A stretch of 16,320 nt of DNA from an uncultured Lachnospiraceae bacterium (GCA_947653315.1 CANTGP010000016.1:1-16320), one strand, 5' to 3'; shown: positions 1 through 7,407, numbered from the stretch's first letter. Notes: generated by a model not told the origin, from the letters alone. Program-made: numbers and translations.

Positions 1-221
1 TTATAGAAAAAGACAATTTCAGCCGTCTTGCAGGGGAAGCCATCCGGGAAATCCGCATTGAATGCGGTTTATCACAGGAAGAACTTGGCGGATTATCAGG
101 TTATGACCGGACTTATATCGGCGCCATTGAACGCGGTGAAAAAAACGTTTCCTTTTATGCCATATACAGAATACTTACGGCATTGGAAACAGACCCCGCT
201 GAATTTTTCAAAAAAATATAA
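1..221 (+). CDS. XRE-family HTH regulator, probable restriction-modification controller (C) protein, 5' truncated
   Basis: The frame starting at base 3 is open from the window edge to a TAA at 219-221 and gives 72 residues of a Cro/C1-type helix-turn-helix domain. The typical signature is visible: IREIRIECGLSQEELG, then GYDRTYIGAIERGEKNVS, then a helix ending in LETDPAEFFKKI. The protein ends directly after the domain, as small controller proteins do. It stops 11 nt before the endonuclease start, and the AAGGAG serving that gene overlaps its stop codon. C proteins usually sit directly upstream of the endonuclease gene, activate it with a delay and repress themselves; that role here is inferred from position and size. 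The start codon and the promoter lie outside the window. It could be another small XRE regulator, but the C-R arrangement makes controller the best reading. Confidence 0.8.
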   Translation, partial: IEKDNFSRLAGEAIREIRIECGLSQEELGGLSGYDRTYIGAIERGEKNVSFYAIYRILTALETDPAEFFKKI

Positions 222-232
222 GGAGAATACGC

Positions 233-1798
233 ATGACAGTAAAAGAATTCCGTACTTATCACCGCCGCAGTGTCACAAGACGCAGCGGATACCACGTTTC
301 AGGATTAAAGACGGGCGGGGAGTGCATAATTCTCCCATCCGCAAAATACAGCACCACGCAACCGACCACAATTTTTCATTTTTACAGGAAAAACTGTGTG
401 TTTGCCGAATTATTTGAACGCCAAATGGGGCTCCTGGCATTTGGGGGATACATCTATTCCAGTGAACCTGTCTCCCTACTATGTAAGCTGTCCTATACGC
501 ACAGGAATGAGACCGTAAACGAGGAAAATGTTTATTCCCATGAACCGAAAAAAGGAATTTGGAATCCTATCGGATTTCACAAAGAGTTTGCCCTTTCCGC
601 CGCACAGGATTTTGAAATCCACGATGTTTCGGTAAACATGAAGATTTCCGCCCCTGTCGGAACCACATTATTTTTTACCGGTTTTAATTTCGGAACGGTT
701 ACTTCCCGTTATTACCGTAGCGCCGGGGAAGATGCCATGGAGGAAGACAGAAACGAGGCAGGGAAATTTTGGTTTTTCTTTCACCAAAAAACCTCCCTCT
801 GCATTCCATACCTTTACTATTTTGATGCAACGCTGCCCTTTGAGACCTATTTGGTAAACCATGGGGAAGACCTTGAGGAGGGCATTCCGGTTGTTTTCAA
901 AGGATGCAACCGGTGTTCCCGCTATCTGCCTATCCAAACGGAAAACGAACTGCATACCATGGCATTTGCGCTGCACTGTAAAAAAAGGGCTCCTTGTACC
1001 CATCCCACGTTCTCCCGTTACCGGATTGACAACCATGACGAATTGTCCCCGGACACTATCCGCTATTACCGGGAGCTGGGATGTTACCAAACGGAAAACG
1101 GACAGCCCGTCATCCGGAGCCGCTACGGACACCAGCTTGAATGCAAAGCCTGCAAGAAATACTTCGTAAACGCCAAACTGAATCCCATGCGGAATCCCCA
1201 GCAGCGCAGGGAAGACGGATTGCGCCGCCGTGCCATAGAAGCGCTTGTGGATAACCTCTTAGACGAAGATTTTATCCATTTTACATTCCGCAAACAACAA
1301 AAAAAGGAATTTACGGATTATATTTGGAATAAATTCCACCGCCGCTGCTTTAAATGCCAAAAACAAATCAGCAAACAGGAAATGGCTTTGGACCATACCA
1401 TGCCCCTTGCTTTCCTGTACCGGCTGGACGAAACGGCAACGTGCCTTTGTTCCACCCATAACTCCCAAAAATCCGACCACTTTCCGGTGGATTATTACAG
1501 CGAAGAAGAACTGGAACGCTTATCCGGAATCACAGGGATTCCTTTGGACATTCTGCATTCCAGAAAGGCCAACGGAAAAGTCATCCGTTTATTAAGGAAA
1601 CATGTGGTTTGGTTTTTTGACGATTTCTTAAGCCAGCCGGATTACCAAAAAACACATGACGGTAAGCTGGAGGCGGATAAAATATATGCCGCCATCGTCA
1701 GGGTGATCGATACGGATATGGATTTCAAAGATATTGATTTAATAGAAGAATACCGGCAAATCCGGCATCAATATCCCACCACCATAACCATACGATGA
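233..1798 (+). CDS. HNH-type restriction endonuclease (probable type II)
   Basis: A 521-residue protein whose C-terminal third carries an HNH (beta-beta-alpha-metal) nuclease site. CxxC at 372-375 is followed by D387-H388 in the form ALDHTMPLAF, then LCSTHNSQKSDH at 405-416. This gives a probable zinc site of C372, C375, C406 and H409, and the catalytic residues H388, N410 and H416. Additional cysteine pairs at C225/C228, C249/C255 and C304/C307 suggest a second zinc-bound module in the middle of the protein. I do not recognise the first 220 residues, which may carry DNA recognition. The ATG at 233 is preceded by AAGGAG at a spacing of 7 nt. A controller-like gene lies 11 nt upstream and two DNA methyltransferases lie convergent 12 nt downstream, so a nuclease role in restriction-modification is well supported. 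The recognition sequence and cleavage position cannot be read from the sequence. Confidence 0.85.
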   Translation: MTVKEFRTYHRRSVTRRSGYHVSGLKTGGECIILPSAKYSTTQPTTIFHFYRKNCVFAELFERQMGLLAFGGYIYSSEPVSLLCKLSYTHRNETVNEENVYSHEPKKGIWNPIGFHKEFALSAAQDFEIHDVSVNMKISAPVGTTLFFTGFNFGTVTSRYYRSAGEDAMEEDRNEAGKFWFFFHQKTSLCIPYLYYFDATLPFETYLVNHGEDLEEGIPVVFKGCNRCSRYLPIQTENELHTMAFALHCKKRAPCTHPTFSRYRIDNHDELSPDTIRYYRELGCYQTENGQPVIRSRYGHQLECKACKKYFVNAKLNPMRNPQQRREDGLRRRAIEALVDNLLDEDFIHFTFRKQQKKEFTDYIWNKFHRRCFKCQKQISKQEMALDHTMPLAFLYRLDETATCLCSTHNSQKSDHFPVDYYSEEELERLSGITGIPLDILHSRKANGKVIRLLRKHVVWFFDDFLSQPDYQKTHDGKLEADKIYAAIVRVIDTDMDFKDIDLIEEYRQIRHQYPTTITIR

Positions 1799-1810
1799 AG
1801 TGTGTTTCCG

Positions 1811-2947
1811 TTAACGCTTCTCCAAGAATAAATACTGGTGTTCAAATGTGGCGCCTTTATCCTTTATGCCGTGTTTCTCCATATGCTCCACATTTTCCGC
1901 GCCCCGGTACACCACATGGAACCTCTCTCTTGCACGCTGCTCCAGTTCGTCCGCCATATTGCATTCCCTTGAATGACCGAGATGCAGGATGACTTTTCCG
2001 TGCGGTTTTAACATCTTACTGCATAACGCAAAAAAATCATAATAGACATCCATGGATTTCTTCTGCTTCGCTTCGAGGAAATCCGTGTCTGCCTGTTTAT
2101 AATCCGTTTCCTCCCAACCGGCGCACCAAAGCCGCAGCCAGTTTTGGATATAAAACTTCATGGAACCTGCAAAAGGCGGCGAGGTAATCACGGCATCCAC
2201 ACTCCCTGCAAAACAAGAATCTATTTTATGAAAATCGCCGCACAGCGCTTTTCCGGTATGCAGCTTATCCGGCTCTATTTTCCGGTAGGATAAATCCAGC
2301 TTGTTCCGTATATGCCCGATGACATTTTTATACACAAATTCCCCCGTCGGTTTATACGGGGTAAGGGGATGCGAATTCCTTGACAACGCATATGGTCTGT
2401 TTCCGTGCAGTACATGGAGAAAACATGCCAATACCATGGCTTCTTCCGGCGTCAGTTCCCTGTTCTTAAAATATTCCCGCGCCGCAAGTATCTCACAATA
2501 CGTATCCGGATGAAAATATTCCGGCACTTTCCCGTTAAATCCAAAATCAGAATAAGGCAGGGGAGTAACGCAGTATTCCCTTTTATGCGCTTCTATGTAT
2601 GCTCCCAAATTTTCCACTGCCGCATCCACGCTTTCCCGTTCCGGATGTTCCACCTTCGCCTTTGTAACGGCATAGGCCATCCGGCTTAAATCATTGCCGA
2701 TTCCCACCCTGCCCTGTAAGCAGGCTTCCAAAGGTATGGTACCGACCCCGCACAGGGGATCCAAAACCACATCCCCTTCCCCCGTGAACGCCTGCACCAG
2801 AAAATGAGCTATGGCAGGTTTCAGTTTTCCGTGGTAAGAACACAAAGAATGCCACGGATGTCCCCAATTCCTTCCGGCATATTCCCCCTGCCGGTATGGC
2901 AGCTCCTCCACAAATAATCTGGCATTTTCTTCAAATGAATATGACAT
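1811..2947 (-). CDS. DNA methyltransferase of the restriction-modification system (SPPF type, probable N4-cytosine or N6-adenine)
   Basis: About 378 residues. The AdoMet-binding motif I reads VVLDPLCGVGTIPLEA near residues 60-75, and the catalytic motif IV reads DAVITSPPF near 251-259. The roughly 190 residues between them contain HPLTPYKPTGEF, a stretch I associate with this methylase family, and may hold part of the target-recognition region. SPP(Y/F) in motif IV is typical of amino-methyltransferases and leans toward N4-cytosine, but N6-adenine cannot be excluded. The gene is the second of a leftward pair. A GTG at 2956 overlaps the TGA of the upstream methyltransferase gene by 4 bp, but the ribosome binding site AAGGAG lies only 2 nt from it. 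I prefer the ATG at 2947, with a spacing of 11 nt; starting at the GTG would add three residues. It ends 12 nt from the convergent nuclease gene. It probably protects host DNA from the HNH nuclease. Confidence 0.82.
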   Translation of the reverse strand: MSYSFEENARLFVEELPYRQGEYAGRNWGHPWHSLCSYHGKLKPAIAHFLVQAFTGEGDVVLDPLCGVGTIPLEACLQGRVGIGNDLSRMAYAVTKAKVEHPERESVDAAVENLGAYIEAHKREYCVTPLPYSDFGFNGKVPEYFHPDTYCEILAAREYFKNRELTPEEAMVLACFLHVLHGNRPYALSRNSHPLTPYKPTGEFVYKNVIGHIRNKLDLSYRKIEPDKLHTGKALCGDFHKIDSCFAGSVDAVITSPPFAGSMKFYIQNWLRLWCAGWEETDYKQADTDFLEAKQKKSMDVYYDFFALCSKMLKPHGKVILHLGHSRECNMADELEQRARERFHVVYRGAENVEHMEKHGIKDKGATFEHQYLFLEKR

Positions 2948-2952
2948 ACACG

Positions 2953-4158
2953 TCACATCTCCTTAGCGTTCCGAAACCGGAGCACCCGTTGGGACAATTC
3001 CGTTCCGTTCTTGGAATGCCTCACCCGCAGCACTTCCTCTCCGTATTTTTCAAACCCGTGGGATACCGCAATCCGTTCCAGCAGCACATGGGTCGGGATA
3101 TGCACCCCGGAAAACGCGGAATCCCCGATATCCATAATAAAAGACCCGGCAGGCTTCACCGTTTCCCCCAAACTTCTTATCACCCTGTCCATATCATAAA
3201 AATATCCGGCAACCATGACCGGAATCCTCTTATCATATGCAACCGGTTCCAATTCGTCCAAATAGGGCTTCACGCAGGGCAGGATTTCCACATGGCTTCT
3301 TTTGGAAACACTGTTAATTCCCGCCATAATTCCCTTGGAATGCAGCGGCGGCAAATCTTTCTCATTCTCCACAAACCCAAGCAGTTTCAATTCCAGTTTC
3401 GTGTTCCTGACATAATTGGTTCCGTTCAAATACGGCGGGGACGTAATCACACAGTCAAACAAATTACTGCCCCTGACATCCCTTGCATCATCGGCTATCC
3501 GTATGACCTCGGTAAATAACCCGGCTTCTTCATCCTCGATATCCTGAATGACCTGACGGAGTTTCTCCAAATATACTTCTTTCACGTTTTGGTTTACGCC
3601 CTCTTTTTCGCTTCCCTTAGCATACCTTAAATCCCCGCGCCTGACCATTTTCGATACCTGGACGGCAATGGATGCGATTGCCACAAGGCAGACATTTTTT
3701 ACATCCTCATCCTCTATTTCATCAATGACTGCCAAAATCTGCAGCAAAACGGACAGCCTGTCGGCATCGTAAAATTTTTCAAACCCCTGGTAATCGGATA
3801 CCGGACTGACTGCCAGTCCCATCCCCGACACATACCGGTAATGTTCCCTCAAAAGCCGCCGCTTTTGTGCCGACTCCCTGATATGGATAACATGGTTGAT
3901 TTTCGCGTCACAAACAAATCCCATGACAGGATTCACTTCGGAATAAAAAGGGATAATATGATGGCGGGAAGCCGTAAGCAGACTGGTTCCGCATCCGCCA
4001 AAGGGATCATATAACGTATGCACCCTGTCATAACCAATCCGCTCCAGTTCCTTTTCCACCAAGATACCGGAATATCCTTCCATATATGCAAACCACCTGT
4101 GGATGGCTTCTTTTTTATTTAAAGTAAAGGTACCTTCCCGCCCTCTCACCCCAGACAT
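2953..4158 (-). CDS. DNA methyltransferase of the restriction-modification system (SPPY type)
   Basis: A 401-residue methyltransferase with AdoMet motif I LYDPFGGCGTSLLTA near residues 49-63 and catalytic motif IV DCVITSPPYLNGTNY near 235-249. A later segment, GSFIMDIGDS, probably corresponds to the strand after motif IV. The motif order is the same as in the neighbouring methyltransferase, but the two sequences differ greatly outside the motifs. They therefore look like two distinct enzymes and not a recent duplicate. The gene is first in its operon, behind the promoter at 4180-4208. An in-frame ATG at 4164 lies directly against the GGAGG; the ATG at 4158 sits 7 nt from it, so I chose 4158. 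Paired methyltransferases with one nuclease are known from systems with asymmetric recognition sites, where each enzyme modifies one strand. Application to this locus is inference. Confidence 0.82.
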   Translation of the reverse strand: MSGVRGREGTFTLNKKEAIHRWFAYMEGYSGILVEKELERIGYDRVHTLYDPFGGCGTSLLTASRHHIIPFYSEVNPVMGFVCDAKINHVIHIRESAQKRRLLREHYRYVSGMGLAVSPVSDYQGFEKFYDADRLSVLLQILAVIDEIEDEDVKNVCLVAIASIAVQVSKMVRRGDLRYAKGSEKEGVNQNVKEVYLEKLRQVIQDIEDEEAGLFTEVIRIADDARDVRGSNLFDCVITSPPYLNGTNYVRNTKLELKLLGFVENEKDLPPLHSKGIMAGINSVSKRSHVEILPCVKPYLDELEPVAYDKRIPVMVAGYFYDMDRVIRSLGETVKPAGSFIMDIGDSAFSGVHIPTHVLLERIAVSHGFEKYGEEVLRVRHSKNGTELSQRVLRFRNAKEM

Positions 4159-4179
4159 GTCCATTCCTCCATTGGTTTC

Positions 4180-4208
4180 ATTATATTCGAAAACATTGTG
4201 GAAAACAA
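4180..4208 (-). promoter_or_regulatory. Sigma-A-type promoter for the methyltransferase operon
   Basis: On the minus strand a -35 box TTGTTT (4203-4208) is followed by a 17-nt spacer and a consensus -10 box TATAAT (4180-4185). The distance to the ribosome binding site and the ATG at 4158 is short, giving a leader of roughly 15 nt. A direct repeat GAAAACA (plus-strand 4189-4195 and 4201-4207, 12 bp apart) lies between and over the -35 box, so a repressor bound there would block this promoter. The promoter call rests on sequence match only. Confidence 0.65.
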
Positions 4209-4302
4209 TACCTTGGTTATCCTAATAAAATCGTAAGAAATTCTTTAGAAACCTTCTCCCGAAATTTTCATTTTTTCCCCTTATCATAAAAAATAGTAAT
4301 TA

Positions 4303-4324
4303 CCCTTGAAGATTTTTCCAAGGG
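4303..4324. repeat. Inverted repeat upstream of the glycosyltransferase gene
   Basis: CCCTTG (4303-4308) and CAAGGG (4319-4324) form a 6-bp dyad with a 10-nt AT-rich centre, located 57 nt before the glycosyltransferase start. There is no T-run directly after the right arm, so it is not a convincing terminator in the plus direction. It could be an operator or chance. I found no clear promoter for the rightward gene: TTGAAG (4306-4311) and TATGAT (4333-4338) are too far apart, at 21 nt. Confidence 0.3.
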
Positions 4325-4380
4325 AATCCCGTTATGATAAATAACACAAAATAACAAACCGGAAAAAGGAGACAGAACAT

Positions 4381-5403
4381 ATGAAATACATTACATTTAC
4401 CGTTCCCTGTTACAATTCCCAGGACTATATGCGCCGCTGCATCGATTCCCTGCTGGTTTACCGGGACGAAGTGGAAATTATTATTGTGGACGACGGTTCC
4501 ACGGATGCCACGCCTCAAATCGCCGATGCATACGCCAAACAATTTCCCGGCACGGTCAGGGTCATCCATAAGGAAAACGGCGGACACGGCTCCGGCGTCA
4601 ACGCAGGGCTGGCTGCCGCAAAGGGCGAGTATTTTAAAGTCGTGGATTCCGATGATTGGCTGGATGCCCGTTCCCTGCAGAAAGTCCTTTTCCGTATTAT
4701 GCATTGGAACAGGGAACAGACACCTGCGGATATGATTGTCTGCAATTATGTTTATGACCATTTGCTTGAAAATAAGAAAAAAACCATTTCCTACCGGAAT
4801 GTCTTTAAGGAAGGACAGATGCTCGGCTGGAATGATATCGGTATTTTTGCCCCTTCCCAATATCTTGTTATGCATTCCCTGATTTTCCGCACGGAGGTCT
4901 TAAGAAAAAGCGGGGTGACGCTGCCGGAGCATACGTTTTATGTGGACAATATTTTCGCATACCGCCCGCTGCCTTATGTAAAGAGTATTTATTACATTGA
5001 TACCGACTTATACCATTATTTTATCGGGCGGGAAGACCAGTCCGTCAATGAAGAAGTTCTTAAGAAGCGCATCGACCAGCAGATTTACGTGACAAAACTT
5101 GTCGCCGACTGCGTGGATTTACGGGAAGTGGCACGGCAATACCCGAAGCTGGCAAGATATATGATGCGGAATGTATCGATTATGATGGCGATTTCATCCA
5201 TCCACCTGCTCCTTATCAACTCCGACGAAGCCTGGAAGAAAAGGAGCGAATTATGGAATTATATGAAACTGAACCATAAAAACATGTACCGGAAACTCCG
5301 CTTTACGACGCTCAGCGGTTTTACGTTCCTGCCGGGAAAAACAGGACGGTTTGTCACCGTCACGGGATACCGGACAGCACGGAAAATTTACCAGTTTAAT
5401 TAA
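4381..5403 (+). CDS. Family 2 glycosyltransferase
   Basis: A 340-residue protein with a GT-A fold at the N-terminus. It begins with ITFTVPCYNSQDYMRRCIDSL, has the nucleotide-binding IIIVDDGSTD (DDGS at 37-40) and the metal-binding DSDDW at 89-93. The part after about residue 190 is family-variable and basic, with a short hydrophobic stretch (SIMMAISSIHLLLI) that may contact the membrane. The family transfers a sugar from a nucleotide-sugar to a lipid, polysaccharide or protein acceptor; donor and acceptor cannot be predicted. The ATG is preceded by AAGGAG at a spacing of 9 nt. The neighbours downstream on the same strand are a permuted papain-like hydrolase and a YbhN-like membrane protein, which points to cell-envelope glycan or glycolipid work. 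The gene lies next to the restriction-modification operon but shows no functional link to it. Confidence 0.88.
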   Translation: MKYITFTVPCYNSQDYMRRCIDSLLVYRDEVEIIIVDDGSTDATPQIADAYAKQFPGTVRVIHKENGGHGSGVNAGLAAAKGEYFKVVDSDDWLDARSLQKVLFRIMHWNREQTPADMIVCNYVYDHLLENKKKTISYRNVFKEGQMLGWNDIGIFAPSQYLVMHSLIFRTEVLRKSGVTLPEHTFYVDNIFAYRPLPYVKSIYYIDTDLYHYFIGREDQSVNEEVLKKRIDQQIYVTKLVADCVDLREVARQYPKLARYMMRNVSIMMAISSIHLLLINSDEAWKKRSELWNYMKLNHKNMYRKLRFTTLSGFTFLPGKTGRFVTVTGYRTARKIYQFN

Positions 5404-5450
5404 GAAACGGACAAACTATGGAATTCATAGGAACCGGAAATCATATGGAA

Positions 5451-5595
5451 GTCAACAACCCCGCTGCAAACAACGGGGCATCAATCTCCCAGCGCTGCAG
5501 AGCGCAACACATCTGCGATGTGTGGGTATTGACCCACGCGGCAGTCGCCAAATATCCGCACAAATGCGGCTACTTGGCTCGTTGCTCGCGGGAAT
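5451..5595. repeat. Hairpin-rich compact repeat-like element
   Basis: About 145 bp made of consecutive dyads. CCCCG/CGGGG is at 5459-5463 and 5474-5478. GCGCT/AGCGC is at 5492-5496 and 5501-5505. ACACATC/GATGTGT is at 5507-5513 and 5517-5523. GTGGGT/ACCCAC is at 5522-5527 and 5532-5537. A longer stem, GCCAA+CCGCA with TGCGG+TTGGC, spans 5547-5578 with an internal bulge and a CAAA loop. No transposase, tRNA or known riboswitch fits. The density of stems and its position between two genes suggest a dispersed palindromic element (REP or MITE-like) or a structured RNA. I have an unverified impression of having seen similar sequence repeated in Lachnospiraceae genomes. It is open in several frames; for example a 59-codon frame from the ATG at 5418 to the TAA at 5597 crosses it. 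I do not regard that as a real gene. Boundaries are approximate. Confidence 0.6.
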
Positions 5596-5617
5596 AAAGA
5601 CGAATAGGAATGTGGAT

Positions 5618-6310
5618 ATGGAAATGAAGACTGAAATAAAGGCAAGAACAAAATCAGGAATAAAGACAGGAATGAAGACAAAAGTGATAAATACGGAAAA
5701 AAAACCGGAAGCAGACAAAATCCAGACGGCAAACGAAAAATTATATATTGCGCTGGTCGACACGCCCGGTATTTTCGCATGGATGATACGCAAAACCATT
5801 AAACTCGACTATATCCATGTGGTTTTATCCTTGGACCAAAACCTGGAAGAAGCATACAGCGTAGGCAGGCGCAATCCATTCCTGCCCTTTTTCGCGGGAT
5901 TTGAGAAGGAAAACCCGGTGCGGATTTTACAGGCATTTCCCACCGCCCGTTACAAAATATATGCCATAACCTGTACGAAGGAGCAAAAACAGCGCATCGC
6001 CCTTCAGCTTTCCCAATGCTACCGAAACCGGTTCCGCTTTCATTACTGCCTTTTGGGACTGCCGTTTCTGCTTATGGAAAAACCATTTTACCAAAAAAAC
6101 CACTACACCTGTTCTTCCTTCCTGGCAAGGCTTTTGGAAGAAAACGGCGTGCTTTTCTTCCAAAAACATTTTTCTTTGGTCACGCCAAGGGATTTTTACG
6201 AATACCCAAAACAGGATATCCTTTATGAAGGCGCACTGGAAACATTCTGCCGCCAAAACGGATACACTGCCATACGGAAACATTTTGGCGCAGGCATCAT
6301 TACCGCATAG
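5618..6310 (+). CDS. Permuted papain-like hydrolase (YiiX/YebB-like)
   Basis: From the ATG at 5618 this is 230 residues. After a basic, low-complexity lead of about 38 residues comes the core: KLYIALVDTPG, then KLDYIHVVLSLD with H67, a central basic region, and NHYTCSSFLARLLEENG with C165. A histidine early and a cysteine late in the form HYxCSxF is the circularly permuted papain (NlpC/P60-like) arrangement seen in YiiX-type amidases and peptidases. The substrate is unknown; wall peptide or lipid-linked acyl groups are typical for the fold. The frame stays open upstream to 5351 through the hairpin-rich element and the end of the glycosyltransferase, but that part has no protein-like character. 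AGGA at 5606-5609 is 8 nt before the chosen ATG, and GTG at 5612 or ATG at 5672 are alternatives. The next gene begins 8 nt after its stop. Confidence 0.62.
   Translation: MEMKTEIKARTKSGIKTGMKTKVINTEKKPEADKIQTANEKLYIALVDTPGIFAWMIRKTIKLDYIHVVLSLDQNLEEAYSVGRRNPFLPFFAGFEKENPVRILQAFPTARYKIYAITCTKEQKQRIALQLSQCYRNRFRFHYCLLGLPFLLMEKPFYQKNHYTCSSFLARLLEENGVLFFQKHFSLVTPRDFYEYPKQDILYEGALETFCRQNGYTAIRKHFGAGIITA
5657..5680 (+). repeat. Two tandem 12-bp units in the hydrolase N-terminus
   Basis: GGAATAAAGACA (5657-5668) is followed directly by GGAATGAAGACA (5669-5680). A third copy of GGAATAAAGAC occurs at 5591-5601, at the right edge of the hairpin-rich element, and a looser one at 5633-5643. In the reading frame the tandem pair encodes the basic peptide GIKTGMKT. 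The units probably reflect slippage or material left by the adjacent element. Confidence 0.5.
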
Positions 6311-6318
6311 GAGACTTT

Positions 6319-7407
6319 ATGAAGATGAAATACCCACCGTCCAAATACCAAAACAAAACAACCGTAAAGAAAACATTACGGCAGGGATTCCAATTCCTGT
6401 TTTTCCTGCTCCTGATGCTGTTAACCTACTATACCGTATTCAGCCGCAATAATACCGAAGATATTTTATCTGCCGTAAAAACCATGCAGCGCCTCCCACT
6501 CTTTCTTTCCGTCTGCTGCGCCCTTTTCTTTGTCTGCGCCGAAGGCTTTATGATATGGTACCTTCTGCGCCTTACACAGAAAAACGTCCGCCTGCTGCGT
6601 TGTTTCGGCTATTCCTTCATCGGTTTTTTCTTTTCCGGCATCACACCCTCCGCCACCGGCGGACAGCCCGCCCAGCTCATTGCCATGAAAAAAGACGGCA
6701 TTGCCCTTGGGGATGCCACATTGACGCTCATGACCGTCGCCCTCCTGTATAAACTGGTACTGGCGGTCATCGGTACGGGACTGCTCCTTTTTTGGGGAAA
6801 CGGGCTTACCGCATATTTGGGAAACTATATTTCCCTGTATGGTTTGGGATTGTTTTTAAACATCCTGCTGGTGGTTCTGCTGCTGCTTGTCATGTTCCAC
6901 GGGACATGGATGGAAAAACTGTTCTTTTCCGTGGAAAAAGCCGCCGTCCGGCTTGGTCTGTGCAAACCTTCGGAAAAAAGAAAAGCATCCTTCCGGCGGC
7001 TGACTGCCGATTACCAGGATGCTTTCCGGTTTTTCCTTTCCCATAAATCCAAAATATTGTTTGTCGCTTTTTGCACTTTCCTGCAAAGGTGCAGCCTGTT
7101 TGTGCTGACGTACCTTATTTACCGCGGTATGGGGCTTACCGGATGTCATGCGCTCACGGTAATCCTGCTCCAGGCTTCCGTCTATATTGCCGTGGACATG
7201 CTTCCCCTGCCCGGCGCGCAGGGCATATCGGAACTCATGTACCATACCGTTTTCGCCCCTGTTTTCACGGGCGGCACCCTCGCCGCATCCATGTGCGTCA
7301 CGAGGGGGATCGGTTTCTACCTTCCGTTAATTGCCGGAGCCGTCGTCACACTCTCCGTCTTTGCAAAACGGAAAAAAACGCATGGGTCACTGCCCTTACC
7401 ACAATAA
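6319..7407 (+). CDS. LPG-synthase transmembrane-domain protein (YbhN/UPF0104 flippase-like family)
   Basis: A 362-residue integral membrane protein with about eight hydrophobic segments. It carries the family marks SGITPSATGGQPAQL near residues 106-120 and MLPLPGAQGISE near 294-305. This is the transmembrane domain found in MprF-type lysylphosphatidylglycerol synthases, where it moves the modified lipid across the membrane. The soluble aminoacyl-transferase domain of MprF is absent, so this is a stand-alone membrane protein of the type often placed beside glycosyltransferases. A role in moving or handling a glycolipid made by the nearby glycosyltransferase is inference. The ATG at 6319 has AGGAG at a spacing of 5 nt and lies 8 nt after the hydrolase stop, so the two genes are probably co-transcribed. 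Its last 12 bp overlap the 3' end of the convergent antiporter operon. Confidence 0.85.
   Translation: MKMKYPPSKYQNKTTVKKTLRQGFQFLFFLLLMLLTYYTVFSRNNTEDILSAVKTMQRLPLFLSVCCALFFVCAEGFMIWYLLRLTQKNVRLLRCFGYSFIGFFFSGITPSATGGQPAQLIAMKKDGIALGDATLTLMTVALLYKLVLAVIGTGLLLFWGNGLTAYLGNYISLYGLGLFLNILLVVLLLLVMFHGTWMEKLFFSVEKAAVRLGLCKPSEKRKASFRRLTADYQDAFRFFLSHKSKILFVAFCTFLQRCSLFVLTYLIYRGMGLTGCHALTVILLQASVYIAVDMLPLPGAQGISELMYHTVFAPVFTGGTLAASMCVTRGIGFYLPLIAGAVVTLSVFAKRKKTHGSLPLPQ

Noticed and set aside
2896..3519. An open frame of 207 codons on the plus strand opposite the first methyltransferase gene
   Set aside because: Antisense to a gene with clear AdoMet-methyltransferase motifs; the translation has no recognisable fold.
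4303..4324. A rho-independent terminator before the glycosyltransferase gene
   Set aside because: The stem is only 6 bp, the loop is 10 nt, and no T-run follows the right arm on the plus strand.
5451..5595. A CRISPR array or tRNA cluster
   Set aside because: The dyads differ from each other and there are no equal-length repeats with spacers; no T-loop or anticodon-arm pattern is present.
5418..5597. A 59-codon frame running through the hairpin-rich element
   Set aside because: The start has no good ribosome binding site and the element is open in several frames at once, as expected of structured repeat DNA. Small proteins of this kind are probably annotation artefacts.
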